The notes under the pieces: generated by a model
Told to the model about the DNA's origin: nothing
Seen by the model: the letters and a program-made list of their open reading frames with translations, nothing else
The model's database searches: none
Position numbers and translations under genes: made by a program
In this document: positions 7,435-12,306 of the stretch, one piece after another
Layout of the letters: every line of letters starts with the position of its first letter
Numbering within the stretch: position 1 is the first letter of the stretch
Source: a virus
Length of the DNA stretch: 36,221 nt
Strand: one strand, 5' to 3'
Virus record (IMG/VR): IMGVR_UViG_3300034407_002785
Coordinates: 1-36,221 of that record

Positions 7435-7947
7435 TTACTTGTTGGTTATATGAGTCCATGACCTTCCGGCTCTAATAGACTTAACAAAGCTTACAGGAAC
7501 ACCCAGACCCTCCGCGATGTATTTTCTAGAATGGTTAGGCATGGTTAATATTGCTAAAACCTGTGACTCGGTGTATTTACTGGCACCGTTTACCTCGCCT
7601 CTTCTTGGCTTATGCAAGCCAGTCTTAAATGCGTGCTTAAGATTCAAAGACCTATTGCTCCATTCTAGATTTTCAACTCTATTGTCTTGCTTATCGCCGC
7701 TTATGTGATTTACTTCCGTGTAGTTGTTTGGATTTTCTATAAATGTTTTTGCCACAACTTGGTGCACTAAAAAGTTTCTTCTTTTACCTTTTTCGACAAA
7801 AAGACTAAGCCTTAAGTATCCCTCTTTTGTAACGTAAGGATTCATAAGACCTGTTTTATTTTTCGAGTTCTTGGCGCTTGTATAGATTTTACCGCATCTC
7901 GAAGCACTATATTTAGAGAGAGCGAAGGGTATTTTACTTGTTTGCAT
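7435..7947 (-). CDS. HNH homing endonuclease (free-standing)
   Basis: This 170-aa protein has the HNH_3 core: VHQVVAKTFIENP, then EVNHISGDKQDNRVENLEW, then SNRSLNLKHA. The catalytic His-Asn-His triad lies in HQ, NH and N-rich turns typical of phage homing enzymes. The N-terminal segment (YSASRCGKIYTS, then YVTKEGYLRLSL) resembles NUMOD4-type strands. The C-terminus (GASKYTESQVLAIL through FVKSIRAGRSW) looks like a helix-turn-helix DNA reader. I start at 7947, which overlaps the transglycosylase stop by 14 bp and has GAGG ahead; the longer frame to 8067 lies wholly inside the transglycosylase gene. It is probably a mobile gene inserted after the lysin. Confidence 0.9.
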   Translation of the reverse strand: MQTSKIPFALSKYSASRCGKIYTSAKNSKNKTGLMNPYVTKEGYLRLSLFVEKGKRRNFLVHQVVAKTFIENPNNYTEVNHISGDKQDNRVENLEWSNRSLNLKHAFKTGLHKPRRGEVNGASKYTESQVLAILTMPNHSRKYIAEGLGVPVSFVKSIRAGRSWTHITNK

Positions 7948-8539
7948 TTTTAATAGCCTCAAGTGCTTTGGCAGTATATTCTCTTGTGCCGCGCAGCACT
8001 GACCAGTACCTTGACGCTCCAAGCCAACCTTTAGACAGTGACTTACCTGCAATTGAATTATCCCCACGCTCTTTAATAAGTGCCGTGAATATCTTAACCG
8101 CGCACTTAATGTTTTTGATCGGGTCTTTTAATTCTGCTTCGTTCTTAAAGCCGCAATTACCTCGCTTACTATAGTTAGCCGATTGAATACTTATTTGGTA
8201 AAGCCCTGTGCTATTTACACCGAACGATTCTCTATAAACAGTGCTCGGACTATACTTACTTTCATAATATGCCATCTTAACTAATATCTTCGCGTAGAAA
8301 GCCGTTAGATTTATACCTGTCTTATATCCAAATTCTTTAGCGTCTTTGGTTACGATTGTATCTAGCTTTGATGCTTTAATTTGATCAACAAGAGCTCTAT
8401 CCCAAGCACTGTTACCCCACTCACCCTTAATACTTCCTGTCTCAACTGGTTTTACTACAGGAGAGGTTGGAACCTTTTGATCGTCAACGACAACAGATAC
8501 GCAACTAGACAACATTAACAAAACGATTAAATACTTCAT
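7934..8539 (-). CDS. Lipoprotein lytic transglycosylase (SLT-like) endolysin
   Basis: This 201-aa protein begins with a lipoprotein signal (MKYLIVLLMLSSC, lipid-modified C13 predicted) and a proline-rich linker. The catalytic domain from about residue 75 has YYESKYSPS (E93 as general acid), YRESFG and GLYQIS, the ES...GLxQIS signature of the SLT/goose-lysozyme superfamily that cuts the MurNAc-GlcNAc bond. Two cysteines in the domain could pair. Lipid anchoring is odd for an endolysin: it would be secreted by Sec and held to a membrane, so lysis timing may not need a large-hole holin. It sits 2 bp downstream of the XhlA-like gene, which supports a lysis role. AAAGGAT precedes the start. Confidence 0.85.
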   Translation of the reverse strand: MKYLIVLLMLSSCVSVVVDDQKVPTSPVVKPVETGSIKGEWGNSAWDRALVDQIKASKLDTIVTKDAKEFGYKTGINLTAFYAKILVKMAYYESKYSPSTVYRESFGVNSTGLYQISIQSANYSKRGNCGFKNEAELKDPIKNIKCAVKIFTALIKERGDNSIAGKSLSKGWLGASRYWSVLRGTREYTAKALEAIKNANK

Positions 8540-8541
8540 AA

Positions 8542-8811
8542 TTATCCTTTAAGAAATTCTAATATCTTACTACCGAAAGCACCACCGCCAACTCCAGAAG
8601 CTGCCATGTAAATTAACATCTTCCAAGTCTTAGTTTCTTGCTTTTCGATACTACCTTCATTCTTACTTACTCTGGTTCCGAGCCCATCTATTTTAGTAGA
8701 GACTTCTGAAACTTGTACACGTACATCGGAGATTTTATCAAGTGTCTTAGCACTTGACTCTGTTAGAGATTTAATCTGAGCCATTAACATGGCATTAGAA
8801 CCGTTATCCAT
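8542..8811 (-). CDS. XhlA-like coiled-coil protein with C-terminal membrane anchor, holin candidate
   Basis: The 89 residues divide into an amphipathic coiled coil (about 8-62, with hydrophobic spacing in ISDVRVQVSEVSTKIDGLGT) and one membrane helix with small residues (MLIYMAASGVGGGAFGSKIL, about 65-84). This is the layout of XhlA-type holin-associated proteins and of several phage lysis membrane proteins. It lies between the receiver-like gene and the transglycosylase, overlapping the former by 8 bp. The role could be holin, pinholin-like or anchor for the lysin. Confidence 0.75.
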   Translation of the reverse strand: MDNGSNAMLMAQIKSLTESSAKTLDKISDVRVQVSEVSTKIDGLGTRVSKNEGSIEKQETKTWKMLIYMAASGVGGGAFGSKILEFLKG

Positions 8812-9151
8812 ATATAGACCTTAGATATTCTTTGACATCTCCCTTTAACAGGAATTTTATATTGTCGAAAGATAGAGTATCACTTGAGGTAGCGATACAT
8901 TTTATACTGTCGTGACTGTAGTCTTTTGAGGGGCGGTCGTCTATTTCTGGAGTAACCCCTCGGCAATCCACTAAAGCAAAGTCGAATTTTTTTAGTAATT
9001 TAACAGGGTATATTTCAAGGGATGGGAGATTGGGAAGCCAGTGCATCTCTACATCTAACTTGCGGCAAATAGAGTGGATTAAACAAGCCTCTATAGGAGA
9101 ATCTTCTATGTAGATTATTCTTCGAGTTAGAGGGTTTAAGGGTTTATCCAT
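8804..9151 (-). CDS. Response-regulator receiver (REC)-like protein
   Basis: The 115-aa sequence follows the receiver fold pattern. Strand 1, RIIYIEDS, carries the acidic pair E16/D17. Strand 3, FDFALVDCRG, carries a candidate phospho-acceptor D62. Strand 4, IKCIATSSD, offers T88, and FLLKGD carries K103. These are the CheY D12/D13, D57, T87 and K109 positions in the right order and on strands of the right type, though alpha3-beta5 is shorter than usual. No output domain is present. It is the first gene of the lysis block, behind a promoter-like sequence and a perfect palindrome. It could be a phospho-switch reading a host kinase, or only a protein-interaction fold. The ribosome site AAGGA is 11 bases from the ATG, rather far. 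Confidence 0.62.
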   Translation of the reverse strand: MDKPLNPLTRRIIYIEDSPIEACLIHSICRKLDVEMHWLPNLPSLEIYPVKLLKKFDFALVDCRGVTPEIDDRPSKDYSHDSIKCIATSSDTLSFDNIKFLLKGDVKEYLRSIYG

Positions 9152-9187
9152 TTAGTGCGTCATCCTTGAGCAGTTAACTAAAGGGTT

Positions 9188-9216
9188 ATTATCTATTATG
9201 TTAATAGATAACGCAA
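9188..9216 (-). promoter_or_regulatory. Promoter-like sequence with overlapping palindromic operator
   Basis: Read on the minus strand, TTGCGT (9216-9211) and GATAAT (9193-9188) lie exactly 17 bp apart, a plausible sigma70 promoter about 30 bp before the receiver-like gene. Between and over them lies a perfect inverted repeat, TTATCTATTA (9189-9198) and TAATAGATAA (9202-9211), with a 3-bp centre. Such a dyad over the spacer and -10 is the expected shape of a repressor operator. It could also fold as an RNA or DNA hairpin. This 77-bp gap is one of the few real gaps in the leftward block. Confidence 0.5.
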
Positions 9217-9228
9217 ATATTTGACCAA

Positions 9229-9456
9229 TTACCCCTTATATTTCATCGCTTCAACCCATTTACGCAAGTCGTTATCCGTAACCTTGTCCACGTAAACCGG
9301 TCCTAATAGTCTTCCTTGGAGACAATCGGGACAAGTCACGGTCTTCCAGGAACTTATCGCCTGTGTATTGGGGCATAATATACCGCAATAGGTAGTACGT
9401 TCTCCCCGTGGGGAGGGGTCTTTGAGATTAGATCCGTGGAGGGTTTTATGTTTCAT
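9229..9456 (-). CDS. Small zinc-ribbon-like protein
   Basis: This 75-aa protein has two cysteine pairs, YCGILC and TCPDC, separated by 15 residues, which could bind one zinc ion. Tail residues are basic and aromatic (LRKWVEAMKYKG). Its first five residues MKHKT, and the 16 bp around its start, are identical to those of the gene starting at 10246, so part of its 5' end was copied or exchanged. Function is unknown; phage proteins of this type often bind nucleic acid or a host factor. Confidence 0.65.
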   Translation of the reverse strand: MKHKTLHGSNLKDPSPRGERTTYCGILCPNTQAISSWKTVTCPDCLQGRLLGPVYVDKVTDNDLRKWVEAMKYKG

Positions 9457-9470
9457 TCTTCCCTACTTGT

Positions 9471-9815
9471 TTAAGTATCTGCTGTCGTGGTGATGGGGCG
9501 TAATAGCCCACTAATAACGCCCTTGTATCTTGCGTAGTCCCTCTCTATATTTTCTATCTTCTTATTCTTCTCGGTTATCTTATTTTTTAGCCTATCTATT
9601 TCCTCACCTGTCCCGTAATACATAGTCTCTTCTAAGACTTCCGAATAGCAATCGTTACAAAAATGAATATCTATTTTTCCCTCTCTAAGTTTAAATCCGG
9701 ACGAGAACAGTACATAATTTGTCAGATCAACACTGATGCGACTATATATCCCCTTTCCCTCTTCGTTCCATCTACCGCAACCATTACATATTTGCTTATA
9801 TAATACACTCATCAT
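9471..9815 (-). CDS. Zinc-ribbon plus coiled-coil protein with frame-shifted tail
   Basis: This 114-aa protein has CNGC near the N-terminus and CNDC at about residue 53-56, a four-cysteine zinc site, followed by a coiled coil from about 70 to 98 (EEIDRLKNKITEKNKKIENI). The last residues, TTTADT, are read in another frame from DNA that is identical over 17 bp to the 3' end of the next gene upstream, where it encodes RQQIL. The end is therefore probably a rearranged remnant. ATGATG gives two possible starts behind AGGAG. It overlaps the upstream gene by 4 bp (ATGA). Function unknown. Confidence 0.6.
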   Translation of the reverse strand: MMSVLYKQICNGCGRWNEEGKGIYSRISVDLTNYVLFSSGFKLREGKIDIHFCNDCYSEVLEETMYYGTGEEIDRLKNKITEKNKKIENIERDYARYKGVISGLLRPITTTADT

Positions 9816-9849
9816 ATTTCTCCTAGTTGTTCAAGTATCTGCTGTCGTG
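9473..9849. repeat. 17-bp direct repeat at the 3' ends of two neighbouring genes
   Basis: AAGTATCTGCTGTCGTG occurs at 9473-9489 and again at 9833-9849, 360 bp apart, with a few more matching bases on each side. In the upstream gene it codes for RQQIL in frame; in the downstream gene it is read one frame off and ends the protein early. It marks a duplication or recombination between accessory genes. Confidence 0.75.
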
Positions 9850-10246
9850 TTGTTCGGGCGCGCTTGCCGCCAACTTCATAACTTTCGCCATCCTCTTTAT
9901 CTATCCATGACGAAACATCCGATAGAACTATCGCACCATCAGTATCTCTGTACTCCCAAGCACCACCATCACCATAAAACTCAATCGTTCCCATCGCCAA
10001 ATCAAGCAGGGCGCGAAGCTTTTGGTTTTCCTTCATCATCTCAAGACTAATCTTTGCTTTACTCTCGCAATGACACTCGTTAATTTTTGCTTTCTTGCGA
10101 GACTCTCTAAGGGCTTCATTACTCTCTTTCAGCTTTTGGTTTTCTCGTTCTAAATAATCCCATGCTCCTTGACCTAAATCAGTGCCTAAATAATCGACGC
10201 CTTCGACCCTCTCGCTGAACCATGATTTATATGTTTTATGTTTCAT
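9812..10246 (-). CDS. Coiled-coil accessory protein, unknown function
   Basis: The 144-aa protein starts MKHKTYKSWFSERV, similar to MKRKTFEEWFKKTG in the next gene upstream, so the two N-termini are probably paralogous. Residues 30-85 form a heptad-patterned, charged helix (ENQKLKESNEALRESRKK, then MMKENQKLRALLDLA), broken by CHC. The C-terminus has an acidic region (DKEDGESYEVGG) and ends in a basic helix, RQQILEQLGEI. It overlaps both neighbours by 4 bp as ATGA. I do not recognise a family; sequences of this kind are common early-operon accessory proteins. Confidence 0.65.
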   Translation of the reverse strand: MKHKTYKSWFSERVEGVDYLGTDLGQGAWDYLERENQKLKESNEALRESRKKAKINECHCESKAKISLEMMKENQKLRALLDLAMGTIEFYGDGGAWEYRDTDGAIVLSDVSSWIDKEDGESYEVGGKRARTTRQQILEQLGEI

Positions 10247-10491
10247 TCCTTCATCCCCTTTATTTTATCAAACGCTTCATCGACAATGCTAGAGCAATGT
10301 AAATCGTACCTATTATTTATTTGCTCAATAGCTTCCAAAAGAACCTCGTTTTGCTTTTCTAGGTGGGTTATATATTCAGAGTGGGCATCGAACGCATTCA
10401 TCATGGGAACTATTAACGGCTTTATTGATGATTCGTGTGCTGATGAATAACCTGTTTTCTTAAACCACTCTTCAAATGTTTTACGTTTCAT
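10243..10491 (-). CDS. Small coiled-coil accessory protein
   Basis: This gene encodes 82 aa. I choose ATG 10491 because it is where MKRKTFEEWF begins, paralogous to the neighbour's MKHKTYKSWF, and because it overlaps the stop of a 52-codon upstream gene as ATGA; the frame is open to 10542. A helix from about 30 to 60 (EYITHLEKQNEVLLEAIEQI) should form a coiled coil. Function unknown; it may pair with the coiled coil of the following gene. Confidence 0.62.
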   Translation of the reverse strand: MKRKTFEEWFKKTGYSSAHESSIKPLIVPMMNAFDAHSEYITHLEKQNEVLLEAIEQINNRYDLHCSSIVDEAFDKIKGMKE

Positions 10492-10646
10492 AATAAACAC
10501 CAGTGAATTGTTGCGGTCGGTATAGCAAAAAATGACACACATAGAAAGCTAGTAACAAGACCCTTCAAAAAATCGGCCCCGAGTGCGCGAGAGACTACAA
10601 GAAACCACCCACAATAATGCAGTAATATTATTTTGTACCAGATCAT
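10488..10646 (-). CDS. 52-aa membrane micro-protein (two predicted spans)
   Basis: The frame fills exactly the apparent gap between two accepted genes. Its ATG overlaps the stop of the upstream gene (GAATGA) and its TGA overlaps the start of the downstream gene (TTATGA). The protein reads MIWYKIILLHYCGWFLVVSR, a short linker, then GLVTSFLCVSFFAIPTATIH, two hydrophobic segments of about 17 and 20 residues. There is GAGG a few bases ahead of the ATG. The double ATGA junction is hard to obtain by chance and supports real coupled translation. Role unknown. Confidence 0.65.
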   Translation of the reverse strand: MIWYKIILLHYCGWFLVVSRALGADFLKGLVTSFLCVSFFAIPTATIHWCLL

Positions 10647-11014
10647 TCCTCACCCCAATTTTCATCAACTTCTAAAAGAAATGATCGTCCTGTCCATGTA
10701 AGGAATACGTCTTGTGCATATCTTGAATACGACTCCCCCTTAACATCTATAAAATCTTTGGTTAATAAATTACTTCTCAAGTGTCCACACTTGCCTATCC
10801 ACTCAAAGAACTCAACGGTTCGAGGTTTCTTTGGTTCGGGATATTTGCAGTGCTCTATAATATTATTAATGTTTTCAGCTTGTTCCCCAATGGATTCATT
10901 AGATCTTTTCCAACTGAAAAATACATGACTATATCCTACATACTCGATAGTAATTAAATCCCTATCCTCATCTAGAAACTGTGCGCCTTTTTTAATATCT
11001 TCTCTTTTAATCAT
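10643..11014 (-). CDS. Hypothetical early protein
   Basis: This 123-aa protein is not recognised. It opens MIKREDIKKGAQFLD, the phrase of small beta-barrel proteins that begin with a short helix and a GxxF/W strand, followed by alternating strands (LITIEYVGYSHVFFSW). The C-terminal half contains WIGKCGHL and a strand pair ending FLLEVDENWGEE. It overlaps the upstream gene by 8 bp and the downstream membrane micro-gene by 4 bp, so it belongs to one translational chain. A beta-barrel accessory or inhibitor role is only a guess. Confidence 0.6.
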   Translation of the reverse strand: MIKREDIKKGAQFLDEDRDLITIEYVGYSHVFFSWKRSNESIGEQAENINNIIEHCKYPEPKKPRTVEFFEWIGKCGHLRSNLLTKDFIDVKGESYSRYAQDVFLTWTGRSFLLEVDENWGEE

Positions 11015-11306
11015 TAAAAACCTCTCTATCTAAATCTGGTCTGCGTTGCCAGCCAGTATAGAGTGACTCCATTTTTGTAAACCATTTAACCTCACCATCA
11101 TTCATATCCTCACTAGCATAAAGCTTAACTGGCGGTTTTTGCTTGATATGGGGTTTGAATATCTGTGAGAGGAGGTCAATGCGTACACTGCCATAACTTA
11201 AATCGGTTCTCTCGTAGCATATTCTCTGTTCGTTGATCGCCACAACTTTTACAGGTGGATCGCCCTCGCAAACCCACTCACTACCTATTATATTATCATT
11301 CCCCAT
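11007..11306 (-). CDS. Hypothetical early protein, beta-barrel-like
   Basis: The 99-aa sequence starts GSEWVCEGDPPVKVVAIN with strands (RICYERTDL, SVRIDLLS) that resemble a KOW- or SH3-like small barrel. The C-terminal third carries DGEVKWFTKMESLYTGW. A loosely similar strand order is seen in the following gene, so the two may share ancestry. The start overlaps the stop of a 45-codon acidic gene by 11 bp. I do not recognise the family. Confidence 0.58.
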   Translation of the reverse strand: MGNDNIIGSEWVCEGDPPVKVVAINEQRICYERTDLSYGSVRIDLLSQIFKPHIKQKPPVKLYASEDMNDGEVKWFTKMESLYTGWQRRPDLDREVFND

Positions 11307-11433
11307 CTTCTATCTCCGATGTATCCTCGTCTAACCCATATGTGAATTGCTCTTCTGTTTCTTCTTTATCCTCATAAGGGTCAAAGTGTTTATAAAACTC
11401 ACTCTCTAACCTTTCCCAATTAAATGGACTCAT
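11296..11433 (-). CDS. 45-aa acidic micro-protein
   Basis: The ATG at 11433 follows a strong TTGGAGGATATAT ribosome site, and the frame runs 45 codons, overlapping the next gene by 11 bp. The product begins MSPFNWERLESEF and has a very acidic second half (about 18 Asp/Glu in the whole, few Lys/Arg). Short acidic phage proteins can act as DNA mimics or host-enzyme inhibitors, but nothing here proves that. Good signal and operon fit are the reasons for calling it. Confidence 0.6.
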   Translation of the reverse strand: MSPFNWERLESEFYKHFDPYEDKEETEEQFTYGLDEDTSEIEDGE

Positions 11434-11457
11434 ATATATCCTCCAAGAAATATAGAC

Positions 11458-11497
11458 CCCCTTAGAAAGTGACATCGCCTGAAAACTCTCTAAGGGG
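11458..11497. repeat. 9-bp inverted repeat in an intergenic gap
   Basis: CCCCTTAGA (11458-11466) and TCTAAGGGG (11489-11497) are perfect complements around 22 bases. A few more pairs (AG with CT) follow after a one-base bulge. No T-tract follows on either strand, so it is more likely an RNA structure or protein site than a terminator. Confidence 0.55.
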
Positions 11498-11541
11498 ATA
11501 ACAGCCTAAGCTGATAATTATATAATTTATGATTGCGACAT

Positions 11542-11573
11542 CCCGTGCAACTTAACAGTTTATGTTCCACGGG
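11542..11573. repeat. Second intergenic hairpin
   Basis: CCCGTG (11542-11547) pairs with CACGGG (11568-11573), and AAC (11549-11551) with GTT (11564-11566) across one mismatch. It lies just after the stop of the membrane protein ending at 11585. The 151-bp gap 11434-11584 holds this, the previous inverted repeat, and no gene I can support. Confidence 0.45.
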
Positions 11574-11584
11574 TCAAGGGGTTC

Positions 11585-11875
11585 TTACTTATTAGATAAA
11601 AGTTCTATAGCGTAAGGAATCATGATAAAAACTGCCAGACAATCCATTACTAAAGCCGTAGCTATTTTAGTGAACACCTCTGAAGAATCCATATCATGGA
11701 TATCGTCCCTCTTAGCAAAGGGGCTGGCTCTAAGGAAAGAAAGAGTCAATCCTAAAAAGATAGTAGCCCATAGAGATACTTCCATCTCGAAGAAGAAATT
11801 GATTAGATCTTGGTAGCCTAGAGCGGTTATATAGGTGCATATCCCACCTAATACGAGAAAAATTACATATTTCAT
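11585..11875 (-). CDS. Small integral membrane protein
   Basis: This 96-aa protein has three hydrophobic segments: about 3-20 (VIFLVLGGICTYITALGY), 33-50 (VSLWATIFLGLTLSFL) and 72-90 (ATALVMDCLAVFIMIPYAI). A charged loop (FAKRDDIHDMDSS) lies between the second and third. GGGAGA precedes the ATG, and the start overlaps the upstream stop by 4 bp. It has the size and topology of class I holins, but it lies far from the lysins among early accessory genes, so a role at the host membrane such as superinfection exclusion is equally possible. Unproven. Confidence 0.68.
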   Translation of the reverse strand: MKYVIFLVLGGICTYITALGYQDLINFFFEMEVSLWATIFLGLTLSFLRASPFAKRDDIHDMDSSEVFTKIATALVMDCLAVFIMIPYAIELLSNK

Positions 11876-12099
11876 ATTGTCTCCCTCTTAGCTAATAGTT
11901 CTACACGTGATTCAATTGCTTTCCTTAACCAGCTACGGTCTATAGGTTTCGCCAAACCTCTAGATCGCAACTCTTTATGCACTATTATTAAACAGTCTAA
12001 AAGAGGAGGTAAAGTATCTTCATAACTATCTTCAATTTCTTTCAATAATTGTATAAACAATCTCATGAGCTCTATATCCTCTATATCTATTGTCTTCAC
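11872..12099 (-). CDS. Small helical protein with GTG start
   Basis: This gene encodes 75 aa from GTG 12099. I prefer GTG to the ATG six codons upstream because AGGAGG lies five bases ahead of the GTG, inside the longer reading, and the GTG forms a GTGA overlap with the upstream stop. The protein is all-helical with an acidic first half (IEDIELMRLFIQLLKEIEDS) and a basic second half (KELRSRGLAKPIDRSWLRK). Not recognised. Confidence 0.58.
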   Translation of the reverse strand: MKTIDIEDIELMRLFIQLLKEIEDSYEDTLPPLLDCLIIVHKELRSRGLAKPIDRSWLRKAIESRVELLAKRETI

Positions 12100-12296
12100 A
12101 TATCCTCCTGTAGGCATCGGATAAGGTCTTCGTGATTATGGATTTTCTCTTGGAGAAATTCAATTATAGCAGACTGTTCTTCAATCTTATCTCTTTGAGC
12201 TCTTTGACAACGGGTACACAAATACAGGTGTCCCTTATGATATTCCCCACAATAAGGGTTAACTTCTACAGGTGTTACTAAGTTATGACATTCCAT
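12096..12296 (-). CDS. Small zinc-finger plus helix protein
   Basis: This 66-aa protein contains C3, C16 and the pair C27xxC30, with several histidines that could complete a zinc site, and a following amphipathic helix (KIEEQSAIIEFLQEKI). The order zinc site then coiled helix is the same as in the gene at 9471-9815, so they may do similar adaptor work. TAAGGAGAT gives a strong ribosome site. Function unknown. Confidence 0.6.
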   Translation of the reverse strand: MECHNLVTPVEVNPYCGEYHKGHLYLCTRCQRAQRDKIEEQSAIIEFLQEKIHNHEDLIRCLQEDM

Positions 12297-12306
12297 AATT
12301 ATCTCC

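Larger units (their letters stand above)
9443..10248. repeat. 16-bp direct repeat at the 5' ends of two genes
   Basis: GTTTTATGTTTCATTC is present at 9443-9458 and 10233-10248, covering the start codon and first codons (MKHKT) of two minus-strand genes. With the 17-bp repeat it brackets the intervening genes, as expected of a tandem duplication that has since diverged. Confidence 0.7.

Noticed and set aside
9736-10450. Plus-strand frames at 9736-10050 and 10238-10450
   Set aside because: They are shadows of coupled minus-strand genes and read His/Pro/Ser-rich with no start signal.
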